Positions 1-7,237 of a DNA stretch of 64,000 bases are shown piece after piece (the stretch's first letter is position 1; every line of letters starts with the position of its first letter). The position numbers were made by a program, and so were the translations under genes. The notes under the pieces are model-generated. The model was not told where the DNA came from. It worked only from the letters and a program-made list of their open reading frames with translations, and made no database searches. Source of the stretch: Pseudomonadota bacterium (lineage in GTDB: Bacteria; Pseudomonadota; Gammaproteobacteria; Burkholderiales; Ferrovaceae); NCBI GenBank assembly GCA_021798835.1, contig JAJZBQ010000001.1:1-64000 (forward strand), written 5' to 3'.

Positions 1-82
1 TCGGTCGTTCGTGGTCTATGGTTGAGACCACAACCGCCGCTGATGGACAACTCTGCACCATTCCCAACCCGCCCCTTGGCAC

Positions 83-871
83 TTATCTATCGGGGTCATT
101 CTGTTCAAACATACCGAGCCACTTCTGGTCATGGGCCGTCGCGATCCATTCGATGATCGTTACATGATGACCCAGCAGTTTACCGCGATCGCTGAGTTTC
201 CAGCCCCCTGATGGGGTGAGTTGATATTCTGCCGATTTTCCTGCATCGTGCAGCAAACCCACCAGAACGGCCAATGCATGGGTGGCGAACTTCGGGTTCC
301 TGATGGAATCACGCATCCATGTGGCCAGTTCAACGCTGTGAATCAGATTGCCGTTGTCATAGTCATGATGGGCCTTCATGGATGACGGCCCCATGCAGTA
401 TCGACGAAATCGATCCCCATTCCAGAAAACCGCATTGAACAGGAAACGGTATGCCCTTGGCAGGTTATCGATCAGTTCAGAAGCTTGTTTGACCAGTTCC
501 CGATCCTTGATCCAGCCATGGGGGACCATTCTGAAAAGGTTTTCCTCTGGCTCAGGATGTTCCATGAGGGCAAGCCGGTTGATCTGAATGGCACCGTTAT
601 TCGAAACAGGGCGAAGGTTCCAACGCGGTGATACCAAGCAGAATGGATGGATGCGGGTATCTGGATGGCTTCTGCTCCATTCCACGGTCAGACTGGCTTT
701 ATCGTGAAACAGGTGGGCCCGATATAGGACATGACGGTGCTCCTGATGAAAATTCAATGCAGTGACACGAAAAATCGAGGGCATCCCTTCAATGCATGGG
801 ACATACACTGAATTGACAGGGTCGTTTTGACTTTTGTCTGGAAAGGATAGAATGCACGCAGCGTTAGTCAT
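83..871 (-). CDS. HD-domain protein (TraI_2-like) of an integrative element
   Basis: The 262-residue protein carries an HD phosphohydrolase-type signature: a His in IHSVELATWM near residue 178, the paired His-Asp in LLHDAGKSAEY near 208-209, and more His in a GHHVTII segment further on. This resembles the N-terminal HD region (TraI_2 family) of relaxase-like proteins of conjugative islands, here standing alone. The substrate is unknown. The chosen ATG (869-871) overlaps the integrase stop by 8 nt, the same overlap seen between excisionase and integrase, so the three genes are probably one coupled transcript. A longer reading frame starting at 970 would lie deep inside the integrase and is less likely. 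A role in element maintenance or transfer is inferred from position only. Confidence 0.75.
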   Translation of the reverse strand: MTNAACILSFPDKSQNDPVNSVYVPCIEGMPSIFRVTALNFHQEHRHVLYRAHLFHDKASLTVEWSRSHPDTRIHPFCLVSPRWNLRPVSNNGAIQINRLALMEHPEPEENLFRMVPHGWIKDRELVKQASELIDNLPRAYRFLFNAVFWNGDRFRRYCMGPSSMKAHHDYDNGNLIHSVELATWMRDSIRNPKFATHALAVLVGLLHDAGKSAEYQLTPSGGWKLSDRGKLLGHHVTIIEWIATAHDQKWLGMFEQNDPDR

Positions 872-2126
872 GGCACACCTCGGATTGGTTTTGTCCAACT
901 GGGGATTGGGCTTGGTTTTGGCTGACGCTTGGCAAGTTCTGAAACAACAGGCGTTCGAAAGCACTGCCATCCTGGCGCGTCAGGTTGGGAACATAGCGGG
1001 AATACACCCGAAACAGCATTTCAGTGGTGGTGTGTCCCATCTGTCGGGCGATCCATTCCGGGTTTTCGCCTGCGGCAAGCCAGAGTGTGGCTGCGGTATG
1101 GCGGGACTGGTAGGGCCTGCGCGGAGATAGCCCCAGATTCCTCAGCAGCGGCAACCAAACCCGACAGTTGAAGTTTTTGTTCTCCAATGGCTTTCCGAGG
1201 GTATTACAAAACACGTACGGTGACCTGTGCCTTGTGGCCGCTTCTTGCCCCTTTAACGCCTCAAAGACCACCTGTGACATCTGGATGTCTCGCTGGGAAC
1301 TGTCGTTCTTGGTGTACTCTTCCTCACCAGCCACGACCGTTTCCCTGACCATGATCACTCGTCGCTCAAAATCCACATACTTCCATTTGAGGCCATTGAT
1401 TTCGCCGCTACGTAGTCCCGTGAAAAACCGTACGGTAAAGTAATTTTTGTAATCGGGGCGCGCACGATCCAGAATCAGTCTGACCTGATCCAGTGTGAAC
1501 GGATCAACATCCGTCCGTTTGATCTTGAGTTGTTTGACATTCTGAAAGGGTGTGCGAAAATTGAAGCGGTCGGCGGCTTCATTGATGATTTGCCTCAACA
1601 GATTTACAATCTGGTTGATGCGTCGGTTGGATAATGTAAGATTTTTTCCACGTCCCTGGGCTTTGGCGAGATCAGAACGGTAGGAAAGAATTTCCGATTT
1701 GGTGATGTTGCCGACTTCCTTGTCACCGAAAGCAGGAATAATCCGACCGTCCAGGTCGTATCGAATCCCTTTGCGGTGACTATTCCTCCACTCCACTTCC
1801 TTCTCTGCATACCATATATTGGCAAAGTCTCTGAGAAGGGGAGTGCTTGGATTACCGGTGGATTCGACTGGAGAATCCGATACCGGAGATTGCGCAGTTT
1901 GATGAGTGATATCAAATTTGGCCGCGTTTTTGCTGTTCGGGAAGTACCTGCGGTAGTCAAAGCTGCCCGATTTGGTCTCTACCTCAATGCGGTCAAGCAG
2001 GGATTTAACCTTTTTTCGGTTAGTCACATTATCCTTCAGAGCCGTCTGTTCACGGCACCGGATGCCCTTGTAGTAGAAATCCAGGATAAGACAGTTACTT
2101 TCTTTGCGCACTTGAATACTAGACAT
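864..2126 (-). CDS. int: Tyrosine recombinase / site-specific integrase
   Basis: This is a phage/ICE-type tyrosine recombinase of 420 residues. The N-terminal 60 residues (IQVRKESNCLILDFYYKGIR) resemble the DUF3596 arm-DNA-binding domain. A SAM-like core-binding domain follows, then a catalytic domain with Arg239 (TGLRSGE), a beta-strand Lys region (TKNDSSQRDI), Arg342 (YQSRHTAATL, where Tyr replaces the usual first His of the HxxR box), a later His in QMGHTTTEM, and the nucleophile Tyr375 (RVYSRYV). The start at 2126 was chosen because it gives the same 8-nt overlap with the upstream excisionase stop. The nearest chromosomal target is the tRNA-Arg at 2914-2990, whose 3' end faces this gene. 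Confidence 0.93.
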   Translation of the reverse strand: MSSIQVRKESNCLILDFYYKGIRCREQTALKDNVTNRKKVKSLLDRIEVETKSGSFDYRRYFPNSKNAAKFDITHQTAQSPVSDSPVESTGNPSTPLLRDFANIWYAEKEVEWRNSHRKGIRYDLDGRIIPAFGDKEVGNITKSEILSYRSDLAKAQGRGKNLTLSNRRINQIVNLLRQIINEAADRFNFRTPFQNVKQLKIKRTDVDPFTLDQVRLILDRARPDYKNYFTVRFFTGLRSGEINGLKWKYVDFERRVIMVRETVVAGEEEYTKNDSSQRDIQMSQVVFEALKGQEAATRHRSPYVFCNTLGKPLENKNFNCRVWLPLLRNLGLSPRRPYQSRHTAATLWLAAGENPEWIARQMGHTTTEMLFRVYSRYVPNLTRQDGSAFERLLFQNLPSVSQNQAQSPVGQNQSEVCHD

Positions 2127-2352
2127 GGCACACCCCCCCATCAGCCATGGGTATGCTGAAAGTGGACGCGCAGGATGAAAGCATGTCGCGTTCGATGTTC
2201 TCCCAGATGTAGAGTATCTTGCGCCCACCAAAAGGGCGGAAATAATGGACCCCCTCGATCAACACGCTATCGATCAAACACTCACGAATGGTTCTTGGGT
2301 CGTAGTGGATGCGTTCTGCTAAGGCTTCGGTTGTTAAATATGTTTTTGACAT
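2119..2352 (-). CDS. Excisionase-like DNA-binding protein
   Basis: This small protein (77 residues) begins with a winged-helix/helix-turn-helix segment (TTEALAERIHYDPRTIREC) followed by GVHYFRPFGGRKILYIW. That layout is typical of the excisionase-like proteins encoded just before DUF3596 integrases. It would bind the arm sites, favour excision and perhaps repress the operon. It is the first gene of the leftward unit, with a good ribosome site GAGGAG at 2357-2364 on the minus strand, and it overlaps the integrase start by 8 nt. The assignment rests on fold pattern and position. Confidence 0.75.
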   Translation of the reverse strand: MSKTYLTTEALAERIHYDPRTIRECLIDSVLIEGVHYFRPFGGRKILYIWENIERDMLSSCASTFSIPMADGGVCHV

Positions 2353-2390
2353 GATGTTCTCCTCAAAATATGTTTGTCTTGGGTGTTAGA

Positions 2391-2520
2391 ATGACGTTGT
2401 GGATCAACTAATGTCATCCTATGTGACATCTTACATCACAAAATGACATTTTGCAAGACTATTTGTCGTTTAGGATGAAAATATTTAACAGAGGAGGAAG
2501 AAATGATCAGATGTCATCTG
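2391..2520. promoter_or_regulatory. Divergent control region with repeated ATGWCAT motifs
   Basis: The region between the excisionase gene and the divergent HTH regulator holds three ATGWCAT heptamers at 2411-2417, 2443-2449 and 2511-2517, plus a near copy ATGACGT at 2391-2397. Two sit in perfect inverted repeats: CAAAATG-A-CATTTTG at 2439-2453 and CAGATG-T-CATCTG at 2508-2520. The second overlaps the start codon region of the regulator. ATGTCA and TGACAT at 2411-2429 form a third, spaced pair. These look like operators for the 69-residue regulator, allowing autorepression and control of int/xis. Binding is inferred. Confidence 0.55.
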
Positions 2521-2712
2521 TCACGTTTGATGGGTGAACGGAAATTAAGGATTTCGGATGTGGCAAGGCAAACAGGGCTACACCGGAATTCAATTACCCT
2601 TCTTTACAACGAAACGGCTACCCGAGTGGATATGGAAACGATTGATGCCTTGTGTCGGTTGTTTCAATGCAAGGTTGGCGACATCATGGAATTTATCCCC
2701 GAAGATCAATAA
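2503..2712 (+). CDS. Small Cro/CI-type HTH regulator
   Basis: This 69-residue protein is almost entirely one HTH_XRE/HTH_26 domain: RKLRISDVARQTGLHRNSIT forms the helix-turn-helix and the tail LCRLFQCKVGDIMEFIPEDQ is characteristic of the small YozG-like subfamily. A strong ribosome site GAGGAGG lies at 2491-2497. It is transcribed divergently from xis-int and is the likely regulator of element excision. Candidate operators lie upstream and over its start codon. No peptidase domain is present, so induction by LexA-type self-cleavage is not expected. Confidence 0.85.
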   Translation: MIRCHLSRLMGERKLRISDVARQTGLHRNSITLLYNETATRVDMETIDALCRLFQCKVGDIMEFIPEDQ

Positions 2713-2760
2713 GCCGACAACGAAGGCGGATTCACGACTCTGGCACCTGAGTCGCTCTCT

Positions 2761-2895
2761 ATGGTCACGGGGGCTTTAGGTCAAAATGGTAGCGTTCTGG
2801 GCCGCTCATATTTCGATGTAGTCACGGCATAGTCACCGTTTGGTCACCGGATGGTCACGGAAGAAATTTTTCGTTGGGACATGACCTTTGGTCAC
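2761..2895 (+). repeat. Phased GTCAC direct repeats (candidate integrase/Xis arm sites)
   Basis: GTCAC occurs at 2821, 2832, 2843 and 2854, four copies at exactly 11-nt steps (one helical turn), with outliers at 2764 and 2891. The 10-mer ATGGTCACGG is exact at 2761-2770 and 2851-2860. The array lies between the regulator gene and the 3' end of tRNA-Arg, where arm-type integrase or excisionase sites of tRNA-targeting elements are expected. Function is inferred from position and phasing. Confidence 0.7.
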
Positions 2896-2906
2896 CTGAC
2901 CTAAAG
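2774..2906. repeat. 10-bp inverted repeat flanking the GTCAC array
   Basis: CTTTAGGTCA at 2774-2783 is the exact reverse complement of TGACCTAAAG at 2897-2906. The pair brackets the four phased GTCAC copies. It may be a second class of recombinase or accessory-factor site. No function is shown. Confidence 0.5.
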
Positions 2907-2913
2907 TCAGTTT

Positions 2914-2990
2914 TGGCGCGCTCGACAGGAATCGAACCTGTGGCCTTTGGCTTCGGAAACCAACGCTCTATCCAACTGAGCTACGAGCGC
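2914..2990 (-). tRNA. tRNA-Arg(CCG)
   Basis: The minus strand folds into a full cloverleaf: acceptor GCGCTCG/CGAGCGC, D-arm GCTC/GAGC, anticodon loop TTCCGAA (anticodon CCG), T-arm ACAGG/CCTGT with loop TTCGAAT, discriminator G and an encoded CCA. The gene is intact although a mobile element lies directly beyond its 3' end, which fits integration that restores the tRNA. Its D-stem differs from the two degenerate copies further right. Confidence 0.96.
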
Positions 2991-3040
2991 ATATTCGGAA
3001 ATATTCTGGAACATGCTGATGTTAAACACTTATTTCCGTG

Positions 3041-3046
3041 ATTGTA
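3041..3046 (-). promoter_or_regulatory. Likely -10 element of the tRNA-Arg promoter
   Basis: On the minus strand TACAAT lies about 50 nt before the tRNA 5' end. A related TAGAAT sits at the matching place before the third tRNA fragment (3329-3334), in otherwise recognisably similar flanking sequence. No good -35 hexamer was found. Confidence 0.4.
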
Positions 3047-3151
3047 TCACAACTCCAGTTGAACGCCATGAGGCGCATGAAAACAACCGGGAGGCAATCG
3101 GAAAACATGGTCACGGGCACACCAATGCGACTGATACTCATAAACCGCGAA

Positions 3152-3201
3152 TGACCTTTGGCTTCGGAAACCGATACTCTATCCAACTGAGCTACGAGCG
3201 C
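3152..3201 (-). pseudogene. Partial tRNA-Arg copy (5' half only)
   Basis: On the minus strand this repeats the first ~50 nt of tRNA-Arg(CCG): acceptor 5' strand, D-arm and anticodon arm through TTTCCGAAGCC. Then it stops matching. It has GAGT instead of GAGC on the 3' side of the D-stem, as does the next copy. Its broken end joins ATGACCTTTGG and, further left, ATGGTCACGG, both also present at the element end, so the break resembles a recombination junction in the anticodon arm. It cannot form a tRNA. Confidence 0.75.
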
Positions 3202-3237
3202 ATTGTTTGAATGCGGCAAAAAATTCACCAAAACTGC

Positions 3238-3278
3238 GCTTCGGAAACCAATACTCTATCCAACTGAACCACGAGCGC
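3238..3278 (-). pseudogene. Second partial tRNA-Arg copy (5' half only)
   Basis: About 41 nt match the tRNA 5' half up to the anticodon loop (TTTCCGAAGC), with changes in the D-arm (GGTTC for AGCTC). The flank beyond its 5' end resembles the promoter flank of the intact gene, including a TAGAAT -10 at 3329-3334 and a shared CTGATG..AAACAC stretch. It therefore looks like the remains of the originally resident gene. It cannot form a tRNA. Confidence 0.7.
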
Positions 3279-3402
3279 ATGCTCGAAATCGCGCAGAACC
3301 TTCTGATGCCAAACACACACTGCCCTCGATTCTAGCACAATTTCCATTAGGTTCCGTAATGCGTTCAGAACCGCCAATAAAATCGAAATAATAAACCCTA
3401 TA

Positions 3403-3975
3403 CTAATGTCCTCCACCTGTCGAATTGGTTGACACAGATCCCTTGGGACTTCCGTTTGAAAGAGTCGCCGAAGAGGATGCGTTGCCAGTCGATTGCGCTT
3501 GCCCTTGGACCTGAGTATTCGTTGGGATTGATGCTCCTACTGACAACGAGGTACTGGAGGGGGGTGCAACTGCTCTATTCTGAGAAGTGGCCGCCTGGAC
3601 TGCAAAACTCTGTCCCAGTCCTGAATTACCGTTTTTGATGGGAACAGCTAAAGCGCTCGCAGGATGTTGGCGACCTGAGCCAGATGGTGATGAAAAGGAA
3701 GTGCCTGGCATCCCCTGTTTCAAGGGGCCATGCGTTGAAGTGGTCAAAATATTGGTATTTGGCACAGATATCCTGGATATGCTCACCACCCGTGTTTTCC
3801 CAATGACTCCAAGTGGTGCAGGTAGCGTTTTTCCTCTTCCGGGAACCCCGCCGATAATAGCAGGCGGATGAGAAGAAATTGGAGCAGAAGCGAGCGTTTG
3901 TAGACTCCCCAAGGTAAGCATTCCTACCGCGATGACAATGCGACGAGGATATCGACGGATATGTGGCGATCTCAC
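3403..3975 (-). CDS. Secreted low-complexity protein coupled to the RND pump gene
   Basis: This 190-residue protein has an N-terminal signal peptide (basic MRSPHIRRYPRR, hydrophobic IVIAVGMLTLGSL, then ASA). The rest is rich in Ser, Thr, Gly, Pro, Gln and Asn (for example STSLSVGASIPT, STNSTGGGH) without a recognisable domain and without Cys. Its ATG overlaps the stop of the pump gene by 4 nt, so it is translated with the efflux operon. I do not recognise the family. A periplasmic or surface role linked to metal efflux is only inferred from coupling. Confidence 0.6.
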   Translation of the reverse strand: MRSPHIRRYPRRIVIAVGMLTLGSLQTLASAPISSHPPAIIGGVPGRGKTLPAPLGVIGKTRVVSISRISVPNTNILTTSTHGPLKQGMPGTSFSSPSGSGRQHPASALAVPIKNGNSGLGQSFAVQAATSQNRAVAPPSSTSLSVGASIPTNTQVQGQAQSTGNASSSATLSNGSPKGSVSTNSTGGGH

Positions 3976-6900
3976 TGATCTTCCTCATCCATCTGGGCTT
4001 TTCCGAAGGAGGAACGCTTCTCTTTGGGAAGCAGCAAGGCATGCAAAGCCGGAACAACAATCAATAGTAGCAGGGAACCAATAGCCAAGCCGCCGACCAC
4101 GACGGTCGCCAATGGGCGCTGCACTTGACTACCGATACCATGTGAAATTGCAGCAGGGAATAAACCGATACAAGCCGATAGTGCAGTCATCAGCAAGGGG
4201 CGCATACGTTTTTCTGAGGCTTCGACCAATGCCTTGATCGGTGACACGCCTGACATACGTAACTGATTGAAATAAGTAATGATCAGGATACGATCCATCA
4301 CAGATACCCCAAGAAGAGAGATAAACCCGATGGCCGCTGACACACTGAACGGAATACCCGTGATAAAGAGCGAAAGAATGCCCCCGCCAACAGCAAAAGG
4401 AATACCCAGTAGGGCAAGCATACTATCACGCGCGGAATTAAATAATCCGTAAAGAAGAACAGCGATCAGCATAAGACTGATTGGAACAATGATAGCCAAG
4501 CGTTTTTTGGCTTTTTCAAGATCCTCAAACTCACCTGCCCAGATGATGCGGTAACCATTCGGTAGTTGTATGTTTTCTGCGATTCTTTTCTGTGCTTCGC
4601 TTACCGTGCTTCCCAGATCGCGTCCACGTACGCTGAACTTGATGGGAATATAGCGTTGGGTGGTTTCGTGATAGATGTAGGATGCTCCACTGTCCAAGGT
4701 GATCGTTGCCAGTTCACGCAGTGGGATAAAAGCCGTTCCGCCGGTCGGTGTTGTGTATCCAACCTTGATATTGCCGATGACTTCAACATTATCTCGTTGC
4801 TGTAACGGCAATCGAACCGTCAGGTTGAATTGCCGATCACCTTCCAGAACCGTACTTGCCACAGCATCTCCCATGGTGGCCTGAATAACCGTATTGATAT
4901 CACCCGTATTGAGCCCGTAACGCGCTGCCTTATCACGATCGATGGTAATGTTGAGGTTGGGTTGCCCCATGACCCGGAAAATACCAAGATCAGCAACCCC
5001 CTCAACATGATTCATTTGATCCATGACCTGGCCTGCCAATCTTTCCAGAGTTGGCAAGTCATGGCCAATGATTTTGACTGAATTGGCCCCTTTAACCCCT
5101 GACAAAGCTTCTTCAACATTATCCTGGATATATTGTGAAAAATTGAACCCCACTCCGGGTAACGCATCTGAAAATTCTTGTTGCAGTGTCTGGGTCAATT
5201 TTTCCTTGGTCAAACCACTGGGCCATTGATCATAAGGTTTGAGTGGCACAAAAAGTTCCACGTTGGAAAATGCCGAAGCATCACTACCATTATCTGGGCG
5301 ACCATGCTGTGAAACCACCGTAATAACTTCAGGGTGACGGAGAAGAATTTCGCGCATTTTACGCGTGGCTTCTGTGCCCGCATCCAGCCCCATTGTGAGC
5401 GGCATTGAAGCGCGAATCCAGAAATTTCCCTCTTCCAAGGCAGGAAGAAACTCGGAACCCAAGCGCGTCCCCAGAATGCCCGACAGAATGAGAAACAGCA
5501 GTCCCGACAGTACCACCCCCTTACGGTTCACAATGGACCAGCGCAGAATCGGAATGTACAAGTTATGTAGATGTCGCACCAGAAATGTTTCAACTTCCTG
5601 AATATTGCCGCGCAACAGAAAGGATGACAGTACGGGTGTGATGGTAAAACTCGAAATCAAGGCACCAGCCAGGGCATAACCATAGGTCCGCGCCATGGGG
5701 CCAAAAATCTGACCCTCAACCCCCTGCATAGTAAACAGGGGGACAAATGCAGCCACTGTAATCATCACGGAAAAAAGAACGGAACGATTGATTTGCATAG
5801 AACTGATGAAGATAAGTCGCAACTGGTCAGTCCATGTTACGTTGCTATCAACCGACCGATCGGTCGTGGGGTCATGCCCCATTTGGCCTTCGGAAAGGTC
5901 ATTCAGCAGGCGCTGACGTTCTTCTTTCTTGGCTTGTAGATTCCTGAATATATTCTCGACCAAGATGACAGCCGAATCGATGATGATACCGAAGTCAACA
6001 GCTCCAATGGATAGAAGGTTGGCATCCTCTCCTTGAAGCACCAGTATGATAATACTGAAAAGGAGCGCAAACGGAATGTTAATACCAACAATGATAGCGC
6101 TCTTCAAATCTCCCAAAAAAATCCATTGAATTGCGAAAACAAGCAGACATCCGAAAATCAGATTATGGAAAACGGTATGTGTGGTAGTAGACACAAGATT
6201 TAAACGATCGTAGTAAGGCTCAATATGAACTCCTGGAGGCAAACTGCCGTCGTGGTTCATCTGCTCTACCATAGCCTTGATCTTCGGCACGATATCGTTG
6301 GTGTGCATGACGCGGCTCATGACCACGATGGATGCGGCAATGTCATCGTCATGATCACGACCTGCAATTCCCAGTCGGGGTACAAACCCAACCCTGACTT
6401 TAGCGACATCCCGAACTCGAACTGGAACCCCATTGGTTTGTGACAGGACAATCTTTTCGATGTCATCAACATGGTAGCCTTTGGTCAGGTCATCCGCTCC
6501 TCCATCATCGATCAAGCCGATGCCGCGAATGTTGACCGACTGTTGGCCTATGGTGATTTCACGACCACCCACGTTGATATTGCCGTTACCCAGCGCCGCC
6601 ATCAACTGTTGTACGGTGACATTGTAGGCTTGTAGTTTGTTGAGATCTGCCTCAACTTGGAATTCCTTGGTTGTCCCCCCCCAACTGTTGACTTGAACCA
6701 CTCCGGGGATGGTGGATAAGCGACGCAGGATAATCCAGTCTTGTACTGAGCGAAGATTTGTTAAGCCAAAGTGCGGTGGCCCTACCACTTGATAACGATA
6801 TACCTCACCAACCAGACTGGACTGCTGAATCTGAGGAATCTGATTTTGCGGCAAGGTGACATTTTGCTGGAGCGCCAAAGCAGCTTGCTCGTAGGCAAAA

Positions 6901-7211
6901 TGAAAATCAACCCCATATTTGAACGTCACACGAACAAACGACAAACCATAAAAAGAAGTCGAGCGAATATTGTCGATACCCAACGCCGAATACAGGCCGA
7001 TTTCCATAGGAATCGTATAGTAACGCTCCATTTCTTCTGCCGAGAGACCCGGAGCCTGAGCGGTAATTTCCAAAATAACAGGTGCCGGGTTGGGATAGGC
7101 TTCGATGTTGAGTTTGTTCACAGCAACAAGGCCAGCCCCGATAAACACAGCAAACCCCAGTAAGATAATCGGTCGTCGAGTCAGCACGAAGGCTAAAATG
7201 GCTTTGAGCAT
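3972..7211 (-). CDS. Heavy-metal efflux RND pump (CzcA/CusA family)
   Basis: This is an inner-membrane proton-driven pump of the AcrB superfamily, 1079 residues, the usual length. TM1 starts at residue 1 (LAFVLTRRPIILLGFAVFIG), followed by the periplasmic porter domain. The heavy-metal (HME) signature lies in TM4 near residue 405: DFGIIIDSAVILVEN, with the Asp, second Asp and Glu kept. A second half repeats the TM block (GIPFAVGGGILSLFITGIPF). It lies 26 nt after the adaptor gene and completes a tripartite pump. The exported ion cannot be read from sequence; a divalent cation or Cu/Ag is likely. Confidence 0.9.
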   Translation of the reverse strand: MLKAILAFVLTRRPIILLGFAVFIGAGLVAVNKLNIEAYPNPAPVILEITAQAPGLSAEEMERYYTIPMEIGLYSALGIDNIRSTSFYGLSFVRVTFKYGVDFHFAYEQAALALQQNVTLPQNQIPQIQQSSLVGEVYRYQVVGPPHFGLTNLRSVQDWIILRRLSTIPGVVQVNSWGGTTKEFQVEADLNKLQAYNVTVQQLMAALGNGNINVGGREITIGQQSVNIRGIGLIDDGGADDLTKGYHVDDIEKIVLSQTNGVPVRVRDVAKVRVGFVPRLGIAGRDHDDDIAASIVVMSRVMHTNDIVPKIKAMVEQMNHDGSLPPGVHIEPYYDRLNLVSTTTHTVFHNLIFGCLLVFAIQWIFLGDLKSAIIVGINIPFALLFSIIILVLQGEDANLLSIGAVDFGIIIDSAVILVENIFRNLQAKKEERQRLLNDLSEGQMGHDPTTDRSVDSNVTWTDQLRLIFISSMQINRSVLFSVMITVAAFVPLFTMQGVEGQIFGPMARTYGYALAGALISSFTITPVLSSFLLRGNIQEVETFLVRHLHNLYIPILRWSIVNRKGVVLSGLLFLILSGILGTRLGSEFLPALEEGNFWIRASMPLTMGLDAGTEATRKMREILLRHPEVITVVSQHGRPDNGSDASAFSNVELFVPLKPYDQWPSGLTKEKLTQTLQQEFSDALPGVGFNFSQYIQDNVEEALSGVKGANSVKIIGHDLPTLERLAGQVMDQMNHVEGVADLGIFRVMGQPNLNITIDRDKAARYGLNTGDINTVIQATMGDAVASTVLEGDRQFNLTVRLPLQQRDNVEVIGNIKVGYTTPTGGTAFIPLRELATITLDSGASYIYHETTQRYIPIKFSVRGRDLGSTVSEAQKRIAENIQLPNGYRIIWAGEFEDLEKAKKRLAIIVPISLMLIAVLLYGLFNSARDSMLALLGIPFAVGGGILSLFITGIPFSVSAAIGFISLLGVSVMDRILIITYFNQLRMSGVSPIKALVEASEKRMRPLLMTALSACIGLFPAAISHGIGSQVQRPLATVVVGGLAIGSLLLLIVVPALHALLLPKEKRSSFGKAQMDEEDQ

Positions 7212-7237
7212 GATAAGTTTCTGTATTTAACGGATAA

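Larger units (their letters stand above)
2991..3402. other. Gene-free stretch with integration-scar features
   Basis: No coding gene is seen here. The stretch holds the tRNA-Arg promoter region, a third exact ATGGTCACGG (3107-3116), an exact 11-mer ATGACCTTTGG (3151-3161, also at 2881-2891 near the element end), and two partial tRNA-Arg copies with flanking sequence. The mix of element-like and tRNA-like pieces suggests debris from earlier integration events. Confidence 0.6.

Noticed and set aside
11..31. Hairpin GTGGTCT-ATGGTTG-AGACCAC after the HD gene
   Set aside because: It has a 7-bp stem but no T-run on either strand, so a terminator call is not supported.
3152..3278. Two further functional tRNA-Arg genes
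   Set aside because: Both stop in the anticodon arm and lack T-arm and 3' acceptor strand.
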